64,000 bases of DNA, from contig JASHNQ010000013.1 of the NCBI GenBank assembly GCA_030041545.1, forward strand, positions 1 through 64,000, written 5' to 3'. This DNA is from a candidate division FCPU426 bacterium (GTDB lineage Bacteria; Oederibacteriota; Muellerivitia; Muellerivitales; Muellerivitaceae). The notes under the pieces were generated by a model. That model saw only the letters and a list, made by a program, of their open reading frames with translations. It ran no database searches and was not told the origin of the DNA. How positions within the stretch are numbered: position 1 is the stretch's first letter; every line of letters starts with the position of its first letter. This document shows positions 7,540-15,257 of this stretch, piece after piece. The position numbers and the translations under genes are program-made.

Positions 7540-8321
7540 TGACAAATAAAATAACCGCCCGACAACTTCCCCATTTCCTTTCCACGGCCAAGGCCGCCGC
7601 CCAAAAGGGAGGGCAAAGGGCGCTTAAGTACTTCCGCAAAAATGTAACTATCGTCAGGAAGGTGGACCGGTCACCCGTAACCCGGGCGGACCGGGAGGCG
7701 GAACAAGTCATCCGGGGAATCCTCCAGAAAGCCTTCCCAAGCCACCAGCTGTGCGGGGAAGAGTACGGTTGGGACCCAAACCTTCAAGCTGATTTCAAAT
7801 GGTGGATCGACCCCGTGGACGGCACCCGCCAGTTTATCCGGGGCTTGCCTTTCTGGGGGACGCTGGTCGCCCTGGAACACCAGGGGGAAGTGGTGGCGGG
7901 GGTCATCCACCATCCGACCCTTGATTTGACCCTTTGGGCCGCAAAGGGTATGGGCTGTTATGCCAACGGCCGCAAGGCCCATGTTTCCAAGATACCGAGC
8001 TTGAAGGGAGGAACTTTCACGTATGGTGGCCTTCGCCTGACCCATCCTTCCTACCGTAAGAAACTGACGGATTTGACCGCCACCTGTTACGACGACCGGG
8101 GCTTCGGAGACTGTTTCGGCCATTCCCTCGTCATCCAGGGCATGGTGGAAGCCATGTTGGACCCGGCGGTGAAACCCTACGACGTGGCGGCCATCAAGAT
8201 CTGCGTGGAAGAAGCCGGCGGCCGGTTTACCGACCTGAAGGGACGGGGGTCCATTTACGGCGGGAACGCGCTTTCCAGCAACGGGTTGGTTCACGCCCAA
8301 ATCCTCAAAGCTGTCCGTTAA
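7539..8321 (+). CDS. Inositol-monophosphatase-family phosphatase, histidinol-phosphatase-like
   Basis: 260 aa. IMPase-superfamily motifs are complete: the metal-ligand glutamate in CGEEYG, the WWIDPVDGTRQFIRGLPFWGT motif, and a late Asp in VKPYDVAAIKICVEEAGG. Sequence around the DPVDGTRQFI and PVTRADREAE motifs looks closest to HisN-type L-histidinol-phosphate phosphatases (Mg-dependent), but inositol, AMP or PAP phosphatases share these motifs. It lies alone between a terminator and the GlsB gene. No ribosome site is visible. Confidence 0.85.
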   Translation: MTNKITARQLPHFLSTAKAAAQKGGQRALKYFRKNVTIVRKVDRSPVTRADREAEQVIRGILQKAFPSHQLCGEEYGWDPNLQADFKWWIDPVDGTRQFIRGLPFWGTLVALEHQGEVVAGVIHHPTLDLTLWAAKGMGCYANGRKAHVSKIPSLKGGTFTYGGLRLTHPSYRKKLTDLTATCYDDRGFGDCFGHSLVIQGMVEAMLDPAVKPYDVAAIKICVEEAGGRFTDLKGRGSIYGGNALSSNGLVHAQILKAVR

Positions 8322-8333
8322 ATAAGGTTTATA

Positions 8334-8379
8334 ATGCTTTTGGACCTTCGGTCCAAAAGCATCCTAAACTCAAAACTTC
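8334..8379. repeat. Palindromic intergenic element, perfect 13-bp hairpin plus right arm
   Basis: ATGCTTTTGGACC-TTC-GGTCCAAAAGCAT (8334-8362) is perfect, followed by a short TAAACTCAAAACTTC arm. It lies just after a TATAAT (8330-8335), so a transcript for the GlsB-like gene would start with this hairpin in its leader. Confidence 0.75.
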
Positions 8380-8396
8380 TTTTTGAGGTGCTCTCA

Positions 8397-8663
8397 ATGG
8401 GCAATTGGCACGACGCTCACAGCCTGATCGGAATCGTGTTGGTCGGGATATTGACGGGCTGGCTGGCCAGCGAATTAGTCCATGGAAAAGGTATGGGCAT
8501 CATCCCCGATATGGTGGTGGGCATCCTGGGCGCCCTCCTGGGCGGATTTCTAGCTAATTTCTTCCATATCCCCATGGACAACTGGCTGGAGATTCTCGGC
8601 GTTTACGTCCTGGGGGCGGTGGTGCTCCTGGTCGGAATCCGCCTGATAAAACCTGCCAATTGA
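8397..8663 (+). CDS. GlsB/YeaQ/YmgE family stress-response membrane protein
   Basis: 88 aa from ATG 8397 with GAGGTG just upstream; a longer frame from 8334 would translate the hairpin. Three hydrophobic helices (LIGIVLVGILTGWLAS; MVVGILGALLGGFLANFF; ILGVYVLGAVVLLVGIRLI) with glycine-zipper character match the Transgly_assoc (PF04226) family of small inner-membrane proteins. The biochemical role of the family is not established. Confidence 0.85.
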   Translation: MGNWHDAHSLIGIVLVGILTGWLASELVHGKGMGIIPDMVVGILGALLGGFLANFFHIPMDNWLEILGVYVLGAVVLLVGIRLIKPAN

Positions 8664-8672
8664 CGGATAACC

Positions 8673-9296
8673 ATGTATATCCCTTCCGCGTTTCAGGAAA
8701 AGCGCCCTGAAAAGCTTTACGAACTCATCAAGGCCTACAGCTTTGGAACACTTTTTTCCGGCGTGGAAGGCAGCTTGCAAGCCAGCCACCTGCCGTTTTT
8801 GCTTGATGAAAAGGCCGGGCCACGGGGAACCCTGACCGGCCATATGGCCAAGGCCAATCCTCATTGGAAATCCTTGGAAGGCCGGGAAGCGCTGGTGGTT
8901 TTTCAGGGCCCTGATGCTTATATCTCACCTACGTGGTACGAAGAGACTGAGGCCGTTCCTACCTGGAATTACGTGGCCGCGCATGTTTACGGCCAATATG
9001 GTTCAGTCACGGATGAAGGTAAACTTCGGCAAATCCTTAAGCAAATGGTCGAGGTCTATGAATCCCCCCTGTCGAAGCCTTGGGACATGAAAGGGTTGCC
9101 TGAGGCTTATTTGGACAAGATGATGAAAGGGATCGTTGGGTTTGAAATCCCGGTAAGCCGCATAGAAGGCAAATGGAAGCTCAGCCAGAACCACCCCGAA
9201 GAGCGGCGTCAAAAGGTCATCCGGTCTTTGGAAAAACAGGGAACACCGAACTCACTGGCTATCGCGAAATTAATGGCTGAAAAGGACAAAAGGTGA
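8673..9296 (+). CDS. PaiB-like FMN-binding protein
   Basis: 207 aa. Family landmarks: MYIPSAFQEKRPEKLYELI at the start, SHLPFLLD, GHMAKANPHWKSL, VVFQGPDAYISPTWYE and VPTWNYVAAHVYG, typical of the PaiB FMN-binding split-barrel family. PaiB in Bacillus subtilis is a negative regulator of sporulation and protease genes. Here a flavin-dependent or regulatory role is all that can be inferred. The next gene overlaps its stop by 4 bp (GTGA), so the two are translationally coupled. Confidence 0.88.
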   Translation: MYIPSAFQEKRPEKLYELIKAYSFGTLFSGVEGSLQASHLPFLLDEKAGPRGTLTGHMAKANPHWKSLEGREALVVFQGPDAYISPTWYEETEAVPTWNYVAAHVYGQYGSVTDEGKLRQILKQMVEVYESPLSKPWDMKGLPEAYLDKMMKGIVGFEIPVSRIEGKWKLSQNHPEERRQKVIRSLEKQGTPNSLAIAKLMAEKDKR

Positions 9297-10045
9297 TCCA
9301 AAAGAAAAAAATCGTGGTGGTGATGCCCGCTTACAACGCGGCGAAGACCTTGAAAAAGACCTACGATGATATCGACAAGGCCGTTGTGGACGAAATTATC
9401 CTGGTGGACGACGCCAGCCTGGACGAAACGGCCCGCTTGTCGAAAAAACTCAAGATTCAGACCTTCATCCATCCCAAAAACCGGGGTTACGGCGGCAACC
9501 AAAAAACCTGCTATGCCGCGGCCCTGAAGCGCAAAGCCGATATCGTCATCATGCTCCATCCGGATTACCAGTATACCCCCAAACTGGTCCCCGCCATGGC
9601 TTACATGCTGGCTTCCGGCGAATACGACGTGGTTTTGGGTTCGCGCATTTTGGGGGGGCAGGCCCTCAAGGGCGGAATGCCGCTTTACAAATACATCAGT
9701 AACCGTTTCCTCACCTTCGCCCAAAACGTCCTCATGAGCGCCAAGCTTTCCGAATACCACACAGGATACCGGGCCTTCACACGGCAGGTGTTGGAAGCCA
9801 TTCCCATGGAAAAGAACTCGGACGACTTCATCTTCGACAACCAGATGCTTTCGCAGATTCATTACCTGGGTTTCCGGATCGCCGAAGTCACCTGCCCGTC
9901 CAAGTATTTCGCCGAAGCTTCCTCCATCAATTTCGTTCGCAGCAGCAAATATGGGTTGGGCTGTCTCTGGACCGCTCTGAAGTTTCGCTTGAGTAAGATG
10001 GGCTTTCATATCAACCTTTTTGATTTTAAAAAAACCACATCATAA
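9293..10045 (+). CDS. Glycosyltransferase family 2 (dolichol-phosphate-mannose-synthase-like)
   Basis: 250 aa, GTG start inside the stop of the preceding gene. GT2 fold: VVVMPAYNAAKTL, EIILVDDASLDET (first Asp motif), NRGYGGNQKTCYAAAL, IVIMLHPDYQY (second, DxD-like position), then GSRILGGQALKGGMPLYKY and a late TGYRAFTRQVLE. These last motifs are typical of the soluble DPM1/UDP-glucose group that glycosylates polyprenyl phosphate. No C-terminal membrane helices are present. The acceptor is probably undecaprenyl phosphate, by family inference. Confidence 0.9.
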   Translation: MIQKKKIVVVMPAYNAAKTLKKTYDDIDKAVVDEIILVDDASLDETARLSKKLKIQTFIHPKNRGYGGNQKTCYAAALKRKADIVIMLHPDYQYTPKLVPAMAYMLASGEYDVVLGSRILGGQALKGGMPLYKYISNRFLTFAQNVLMSAKLSEYHTGYRAFTRQVLEAIPMEKNSDDFIFDNQMLSQIHYLGFRIAEVTCPSKYFAEASSINFVRSSKYGLGCLWTALKFRLSKMGFHINLFDFKKTTS

Positions 10046-10068
10046 ATTCTTCGTCCGAGGGAGGGATT

Positions 10069-11556
10069 ATGTCCAAACTGATCCTCGCCATCGACCAGGG
10101 TACCACCGGCACCCGGACCTATCTTTTTAACCATTCGGGAAAAGTTGTCGGGGGCGCCTACCGGGAATTCACCCAATATTTCCCCAAACCGGGTTGGGTG
10201 GAGCATGACGCCAACGAAATCTGGCGGACGGTGGAGGAAACGGGGAAAAAGGCCCTCAAATCCGCCGGCGTGAAGCCCTCCCGAATCGCGGCCATCGGCA
10301 TCACCAACCAGCGGGAAACTACGGTGATTTGGGACCGCAAAACCGGCAAACCCATCCACCGCGCCATTGTCTGGCAATGCCGCCGGACAGCCCACCGTTG
10401 CGACCAATTGAAGGCCCAGGGCAGGGAGAAACTGTTTTTGAATAAAACGGGCCTGGTCATCGACGCTTATTTTTCCGGCACCAAGGTGGAATGGATGCTT
10501 CAAAACGTGCCCGGGGCCGCCAAGAAAGCGGCCCAAGACAAATTGGCCTTCGGAACCATCGATACCTGGCTTTTATGGAACCTTACCGGGGGCAGGTCAC
10601 ATGCCACCGACTATTCCAACGCCTCCCGAACGCTTCTCTTTAATATCCAAACCAAACAATGGGATTCCCAATTATTGAAAATCCTGCACGTGCCGGCTTC
10701 GCTTTTGCCCAAAGCTCAGGCTTCGGCCAGCCGGTTTGGGGTCACCTCGGCCCGGAGTTACCTTGGCGCGGGCATTCCCATTACCGGCATCGCGGGGGAC
10801 CAACAAGCGGCGCTTTTCGGCCAAGGATGCCATGAGCCCGGAACCTTGAAGAACACTTACGGAACCGGCTGTTTCCTGCTTTTGAACCTGGGGAAGAAGC
10901 ACATTCTTTCGAAGAATAAACTTTTGACCACCTTGGCTTGTGATGGAAGGGGAAGGCCGGTTTACGCATTAGAAGGCGCGGTCTTTATCGGGGGGGCGGC
11001 TATTCAATGGGTCCGGGATGGATTGCAGCTCATTAAAACTTCACCGGAATCGGAAGAGCTCGCCAAAAAGGTCCCGGATACGGGTGGGGTTTACCTGGTG
11101 CCAGCCTTTGTCGGCTTGGGCGCGCCCTATTGGGATGCCCATGCAAGAGGGGCTTTAGTTGGCCTGACCCGGGGAACTAAAAAAGAACACGTAGTCCGGG
11201 CCGCCTTAGAATCCCTGGCCTATCAAACCCGCGACGTGGTGGATGCGATGTTGAAGGATTCCCATTTAAAGTTGAAGGAACTCCGGGTGGATGGCGGCGC
11301 CTGCAAGAACAATTTGCTTATGCAGTTCCAGGCGGATATCCTCAACGTCAAAATCAACCGCCCTAAAGTGGTGGAAACCACCGCCATGGGCGCGGCTTTC
11401 CTCGCGGGATTGGAGTTGGGCTATTGGAGGAACGGTTCTGAAATCCAAAAAATGCGCAGGACCGATAAAGTATTCCAACCTAACATGCGGGAAACCGAAC
11501 GATACCCGTTATGGAATGGATGGAAAACCGCCATCCGGCAAGTCCTGACAACTTGA
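10069..11556 (+). CDS. glpK: Glycerol kinase
   Basis: 495 aa, the usual length. FGGY-kinase motifs: ILAIDQGTTGTRTYLF, GITNQRETTVIWDRKTGKP, IAGDQQAALFGQGCHEPG, NTYGTGCFLLLN and the C-terminal ELRVDGGACKNNLLMQFQADIL. It phosphorylates glycerol to sn-glycerol 3-phosphate. AGGGAGGG lies 5 nt before the ATG. No glpF or glpD is adjacent. The convergent lipoprotein gene ends 9 bp after its stop, without an obvious terminator between them. Confidence 0.96.
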   Translation: MSKLILAIDQGTTGTRTYLFNHSGKVVGGAYREFTQYFPKPGWVEHDANEIWRTVEETGKKALKSAGVKPSRIAAIGITNQRETTVIWDRKTGKPIHRAIVWQCRRTAHRCDQLKAQGREKLFLNKTGLVIDAYFSGTKVEWMLQNVPGAAKKAAQDKLAFGTIDTWLLWNLTGGRSHATDYSNASRTLLFNIQTKQWDSQLLKILHVPASLLPKAQASASRFGVTSARSYLGAGIPITGIAGDQQAALFGQGCHEPGTLKNTYGTGCFLLLNLGKKHILSKNKLLTTLACDGRGRPVYALEGAVFIGGAAIQWVRDGLQLIKTSPESEELAKKVPDTGGVYLVPAFVGLGAPYWDAHARGALVGLTRGTKKEHVVRAALESLAYQTRDVVDAMLKDSHLKLKELRVDGGACKNNLLMQFQADILNVKINRPKVVETTAMGAAFLAGLELGYWRNGSEIQKMRRTDKVFQPNMRETERYPLWNGWKTAIRQVLTT

Positions 11557-11565
11557 TTCGGAGAT

Positions 11566-12159
11566 TTATTTTTTAAGCGAGCTTTTAATCGCAGATAATA
11601 TTTCGCTTTCCTCAACCGTCGTTGGCTGGACATCCCGCAAAGTTTTTCTGGCCACTACTTGCGGGTTTACCGCGTCAACCTCCGCCAGCGTTTCCTCCGC
11701 GCCCTGCGGAACCAGGTGCACTTGAAAATCCGCGATGAATTCCAAGGGCGTTTCCCAGAAATCCGTATAAACCGCCGACTTGCAAACCGGGTTACGGTTG
11801 CAGCTGATAAACACGTCATTTTCGTTCACGGGATTCTTGAAAATTTTAATTTCGGCCGGATGACGGTCGCCCTTCCAATACAAAGTAAAGGTGGGTGGAA
11901 AATTGGGAGGTTTTGGAAAGATACCTTGGGGATTTTCCTTAAAGACCCGGTTGATTGCCTTTTGGATCTTATAAACCGAACCCTTGAGGACCATTTGAGT
12001 GGGGTACGGTTGTAGAAGAGGGTGAATTACCACCCTGGGCTGACCACAGCCTGAAAGTCCTAAAATCACTAAAAAAAGCCAAATTTTGAAGGTTTTTTCA
12101 GCCTGTTGCGATCGCAAAACCCCATCTCCCCATTGGAAATTCTTCAAAACCTGCCTCAT
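11566..12159 (-). CDS. Lipoprotein of unknown function
   Basis: 197 aa. A lipobox LGLSGC (Cys at about residue 38) follows a hydrophobic stretch IWLFLVILGLSG. The 25 residues before it are unusually long, so the real start may be the in-frame TTG near residue 15. The body (about 60-170) has no recognised domain. Two Cys in FISCNRNPVCKSAVY could form a disulfide. The tail is charged, ending ILSAIKSSLKK. It is divergent from mraZ with a 166-bp shared upstream region. Confidence 0.65.
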   Translation of the reverse strand: MRQVLKNFQWGDGVLRSQQAEKTFKIWLFLVILGLSGCGQPRVVIHPLLQPYPTQMVLKGSVYKIQKAINRVFKENPQGIFPKPPNFPPTFTLYWKGDRHPAEIKIFKNPVNENDVFISCNRNPVCKSAVYTDFWETPLEFIADFQVHLVPQGAEETLAEVDAVNPQVVARKTLRDVQPTTVEESEILSAIKSSLKK

Positions 12160-12220
12160 CTTACACCGTCTTGACGTTCCAGCCTCTATGTAAAATCCCC
12201 CATTTTTCAGGAAAATCCGC

Positions 12221-12249
12221 TTGACGCTGTCCCGAAGTGGTTCAATAAT
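12221..12249 (+). promoter_or_regulatory. Promoter of the dcw cluster (PmraZ)
   Basis: TTGACG (12221-12226), a 17-nt spacer and AATAAT (12244-12249); each hexamer matches 5 of 6 consensus bases. The start site should be near 12256, giving a leader of about 70 nt before the mraZ GTG. Confidence 0.75.
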
Positions 12250-12281
12250 GGCGCAAAGTGGCAGATAGTGGTAAAAAGTGG
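12234..12281 (+). promoter_or_regulatory. MraZ operator: five phased GTGG boxes
   Basis: GAAGTGG (12234), ATAATGG (12245), AAAGTGG (12255), ATAGTGG (12265) and AAAGTGG (12275). The last four start exactly 10 bp apart. MraZ is known to bind direct repeats about one helical turn apart upstream of its own gene (TGGGN in E. coli, AAAGTG-type in mollicutes). The array covers the spacer, the -10 and the initial transcribed region, as expected for autorepression. Confidence 0.8.
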
Positions 12282-12325
12282 TGAAATTCTAAAAACCCAT
12301 TATTTTTCAAGGCTTTGGAGGCCTC

Positions 12326-12784
12326 GTGTTTCGAGGGATCTTCCACAACTCAGTAGATGACAAGGGGCGCACGAGCATTCCGGCGCGGTTCCGCGAACAA
12401 ATCCGCGACAGCCATGAAACGCCACTGGTTTTGACCTTGGGGTTCGACCAATGCCTTTTTCTTTACCCCATGGATGCCTGGAAAAAGATCGAGGAGAAGC
12501 TGGCTTCCTTGGACACCTTGAACTCGGAAGTCCGCCAGTTCCAGCGCACGATTTTGAAAGCCACCGATGAGGTGGAGATGGACCAGCAGGGGCGCATCGT
12601 GATTTCGCCGGTGTTGAGGAAGGAAGGCGGCATTCACAAGAGCGTGGTGATCGTAGGGATGCTTCACCGCATCGAAATCTGGGATAAGGAGAAATACGAG
12701 AACTACCACGCCCAGACGACGCAATCGCTTGAACTTTTGGGACAGAAGCTCTCTGACAAGGGCATACAGTCGCTTACGCTCTAG
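12326..12784 (+). CDS. mraZ: Transcriptional regulator MraZ
   Basis: 152 aa with two SpoVT-AbrB-like halves: FRGIFHNSVDDKGRTSIPARFRE (residues 2-24) and VEMDQQGRIVISPVLRKEG (about 88-106). MraZ forms ring oligomers that bind repeats in the dcw promoter. The start is GTG at 12326 with GGAG at 12317-12320. It is the first gene of the cluster. The 96-bp gap to the next gene is filled by a palindromic repeat, unlike the usual tight mraZ-rsmH junction. Confidence 0.95.
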   Translation: MFRGIFHNSVDDKGRTSIPARFREQIRDSHETPLVLTLGFDQCLFLYPMDAWKKIEEKLASLDTLNSEVRQFQRTILKATDEVEMDQQGRIVISPVLRKEGGIHKSVVIVGMLHRIEIWDKEKYENYHAQTTQSLELLGQKLSDKGIQSLTL

Positions 12785-12860
12785 TTTTGAGTTTCGGAAA
12801 TTTTTAATTTCCTATCGGAAATTAAAAATAACAACAATTTAAAACTTACAACTTAGAACT
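12783..12860. repeat. Palindromic intergenic element, TTTTGAGTT arm type (mraZ-STAS junction)
   Basis: AGTTTTGAGTTTCGG, core ATTTTTAATTTCC-TATC-GGAAATTAAAAAT (perfect 13-bp stem, 12800-12829), then TTTAAAACTTACAACTTAGAACT. The left arm begins in the mraZ stop codon. Confidence 0.8.
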
Positions 12861-12880
12861 GTCTTTAGGGGGATGAAGAG

Positions 12881-13234
12881 ATGGAAATCGGAATCGAGAT
12901 CAAGGAAAAGTTTTCTTGGATCCACGTGAACGGCGATTTGAGCGAGGGCGACTTGGGAAAGTTGGGGAATGCGGTTGAAACTTTGATGAAAAAGGGCTAC
13001 TTGCACGTGGTTTTGGATTTGACGGACGTTCCTTACATGAACGCCAAAGGGTTGGGGGCCCTGGTCAACCATTGGACCCACGTGCGCTTCAAGAGGGGGG
13101 ATCTCCGCATTGTCGGCCCTAACAGCCGCCTCCTGCACCTGTTCCGGGTCATGGGCGTGGACGCGCTTTTCGACATCTACCAGGATGTCCACGAAATGAT
13201 GGAGAAAACGGGAAGGCTTCCCGCCATCGCTTAA
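12881..13234 (+). CDS. STAS-domain protein (anti-sigma-antagonist fold) in the dcw cluster, first
   Basis: 117 aa, a complete STAS domain: strand IKEKFSWIHVNGDLSEGDLGKLGNAV, core LHVVLDLTDVPYMNAKGLGALVNHW, then LRIVGPNSRLLHLFRVMGVDALFDIY. SpoIIAA-type antagonists have DSSG with a phosphorylatable Ser at the helix start. Here the same position reads NAKG, so serine-kinase switching is unlikely. It sits between mraZ and rsmH with GGGGG just upstream of the ATG, and is followed by a second STAS gene. A binding or scaffold role in division control is inference. Confidence 0.85.
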   Translation: MEIGIEIKEKFSWIHVNGDLSEGDLGKLGNAVETLMKKGYLHVVLDLTDVPYMNAKGLGALVNHWTHVRFKRGDLRIVGPNSRLLHLFRVMGVDALFDIYQDVHEMMEKTGRLPAIA

Positions 13235-13289
13235 TGGCGGCTGCCGGGGGTTCGTCGTCGGCTGTTGACAAGAAGGGAAAGGAAAAGAC

Positions 13290-13625
13290 TTGGCTATCTA
13301 CATAACCAACGAAGCCATAATCGTGCTGCGCCTGTCGGGGGACGTCGGGGTTTCCGACATGGACGCGCTTTTGCGCAAGATGACGGACTTGGTCCTGGAG
13401 AACAAGAATAAAGTCGTCCTGAACTTCCGCCAAGTAAGGCACGTTTCCCTGAACGCCATCTCCAAGCTGGCCGAGCGCAACCAGCGCTTCCGGGCCCTGG
13501 GCGGGGAGATCAAACTGGCCGGACTGACGCCCTACGTCGCCAACCTGTTCAAGTTGGTCGGGGCTTATTCCGGCTTTGACATATCCCTCGATGAGGAAGA
13601 AGCACTCGCCCGCTTTGAAAGCTGA
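13290..13625 (+). CDS. STAS-domain protein in the dcw cluster, second
   Basis: 111 aa, TTG start at 13290 with AAAGGAAAAG upstream. STAS pattern: AIIVLRLSGDVGVSDMDALLRKM, NKVVLNFRQVRHVSLNAISKLAERNQRF, GGEIKLAGLTPYVANLFKLVG. The switch motif position reads SLNA, so the phosphorylatable Ser is absent here too. It is only distantly similar to its neighbour. Its last 35 bp overlap the start of rsmH, so the STAS pair is firmly embedded in the operon. Confidence 0.83.
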   Translation: MAIYITNEAIIVLRLSGDVGVSDMDALLRKMTDLVLENKNKVVLNFRQVRHVSLNAISKLAERNQRFRALGGEIKLAGLTPYVANLFKLVGAYSGFDISLDEEEALARFES

Positions 13626-14577
13626 ACCGATTCATACACCGGTTCTCCTCAAAGAAACGGTGGAATGGTTGTCGCCCCCTCCCGACGGGGTGGTGCTGGA
13701 CATGACGGTCGGGATGGGCGGCCACGCGTCGGAGCTCTTGAAACGCCTTCCGCGGGGCCGTTTGGTTGGTTTGGACCAGGATGCCGATGCCCTTCAACAC
13801 GCTGGCCGAGCACTCAGGAAAGACCCCCGGGTCTCCCTGTTCAAGGCTAACTTCGCCGACATCCGGTGGGTGCTGAAAGACCTTTCGATCAGCGAGGTGG
13901 ACAGCGTGTTGATGGATATCGGCGTATCTTCCCTCCAGTTGGACACGGCCGGGCGCGGCTTTTCCTTCAGCCACGACGGCCCCCTCGATATGCGCATGGA
14001 CACCCATTCGGGCCATACCGCCGCTTGGGTCATCAATACTTACCCGCAAGAAAGGCTCTCCCAAATCATCTTCGAATACGGCGAGGAGCCCAAGGCCCGC
14101 GCCCTGGCCCGCGCCATCGTGAAGGCCCGGGAGCAAAAACACTTGGAAACCACCGGGGAGCTAGCCTCGCTGGCCTTGAGGGTTTTGGGTAAGCCACGCC
14201 CCCGGCGGGGGGAGGCTTCCCGCCACCCCGCCACCCGCCTTTTCCAAGCCCTCCGCATCGAGGTCAACCGGGAACTGGAAGCGCTGGAAGAAGGCTTGAA
14301 GGCCGCCCTTTCCTTCTTGAAACCGGGCGGCCGTATCGCCGTCATCACCTTCCATTCCCTGGAGGACCGCATCGTCAAACAGTCCTTCAAAACCGAGGCC
14401 ACCGACTGCCTTTGCCCTCCCGATATCCCCCGATGTGTCTGCGGCCACAAGGCCTCGCTCAGGATCCTGACCGGCAAGCCGGTGATGGCCGCCGAGGAGG
14501 AGTTGGAACAAAATCCCCGCGCCCGAAGCGCGAAGCTCCGAGTCGCGGAAAAACTTAAGCTGACGGTTGGCGGCTGA
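13591..14577 (+). CDS. rsmH: 16S rRNA (cytosine1402-N4)-methyltransferase RsmH
   Basis: 328 aa from the ATG at 13591, a typical length. Motifs: HTPVLLKETVEWL, VVLDMTVGMGGHASELL (SAM-binding), MDIGVSSLQLDTAGRGFSF, DMRMD, LFQALRIEVNRELEAL, and the C-terminal HSLEDRIVKQSF and NPRARSAKLRVAEK. It methylates C1402 of 16S rRNA in the P-site. An upstream in-frame TTG at 13576 would lengthen it by five residues. Its stop lies in a GGCTGACAGCTCACAGG word of the intergenic repeat family (14572-14588). Confidence 0.96.
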   Translation: MRKKHSPALKAEPIHTPVLLKETVEWLSPPPDGVVLDMTVGMGGHASELLKRLPRGRLVGLDQDADALQHAGRALRKDPRVSLFKANFADIRWVLKDLSISEVDSVLMDIGVSSLQLDTAGRGFSFSHDGPLDMRMDTHSGHTAAWVINTYPQERLSQIIFEYGEEPKARALARAIVKAREQKHLETTGELASLALRVLGKPRPRRGEASRHPATRLFQALRIEVNRELEALEEGLKAALSFLKPGGRIAVITFHSLEDRIVKQSFKTEATDCLCPPDIPRCVCGHKASLRILTGKPVMAAEEELEQNPRARSAKLRVAEKLKLTVGG

Positions 14578-14629
14578 CAGCTCACAGGAAAGGCCAAGGC
14601 GAAAATTGCAATCCAGTGAAACCCTGAAC

Positions 14630-15034
14630 ATGGGGATGAAAAAAGCGGGGGAAATCCTCGACGCTGGCCTTTTTTGGCGCGGCAACCTAGCCAAAGCCGT
14701 CAAGCGCCGAGATTTCAAGGGCACCCTCTGGAGCGTCCTGGCCCTCAGCGCCTTCCTTTTCTTTTACGTTTGGCAGCACATGCAGGCCGTCAAACTGGGG
14801 TATGAGGTGCAGGGTTTGAAAATGGAAAAACAGGAATTAACCAACCAGTATTACTACCTCAAGTTCCAAATGTACGACGTGAACAGCCTTACCCACGTGG
14901 AAAAGGTGGCACGGGAGCAACTGGGGATGGTGACGCCCCTGGCGGACCAGATCGTGATCTTGGACGACGGCACCTTTTACCCGCGGTGGTTCTCCTTTTG
15001 GACCAGCGCCATGAAAAAAAACGACGACAAGTGA
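14630..15034 (+). CDS. ftsL: Cell-division protein FtsL (FtsL/FtsB type)
   Basis: 134 aa from ATG 14630; ATG 14636 and an upstream TTG at 14567 are alternatives, none with a clear ribosome site. Bitopic layout: a basic cytoplasmic segment (LAKAVKRRDFKG), one helix near residues 33-50 (LWSVLALSAFLFFYVW), then a coiled-coil (VKLGYEVQGLKMEKQELTNQYYYLKFQ) ending in VEKVAREQLGMVTP, the hallmark of the FtsL/DivIC fold. It would join FtsB and FtsQ in the divisome. The assignment rests on topology, motif and position. Confidence 0.85.
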   Translation: MGMKKAGEILDAGLFWRGNLAKAVKRRDFKGTLWSVLALSAFLFFYVWQHMQAVKLGYEVQGLKMEKQELTNQYYYLKFQMYDVNSLTHVEKVAREQLGMVTPLADQIVILDDGTFYPRWFSFWTSAMKKNDDK

Positions 15035-15041
15035 GCCGCCC

Positions 15042-15257
15042 ATGAACGCGCAGAAGCCCAACCCGGTTAAACCGAAGGAAACTCAGCCACCCGTGAGCGA
15101 AAAAAATGGGATCGACCCCAGCCCAACGACAAACGAAAAGGGCCGGCCCTCACGGATTTCCAACCGGTCTTTTCGCCCGAATCCATCCCATTCACCATCC
15201 CCTGCGGCTCGACCCTTTTTTGATTTGGAATCATCGGTTGCTTCGGAGGCCTTATGA
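15042..15257 (+). CDS. Small Pro/Ser-rich ORF coupled to ftsI
   Basis: 71 aa, ATG 7 bp after the ftsL stop, with its own stop overlapping the ftsI ATG (ATGA). The composition is low complexity: Pro, Ser, Asn, Lys and Arg, no hydrophobic segment, a central basic stretch RPSRISNRSFRPNPSHSPS. I recognise no family. It may be a disordered divisome accessory peptide, or simply translated spacer that couples ftsL to ftsI. The exact fit at both ends supports translation. Confidence 0.5.
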   Translation: MNAQKPNPVKPKETQPPVSEKNGIDPSPTTNEKGRPSRISNRSFRPNPSHSPSPAARPFFDLESSVASEAL

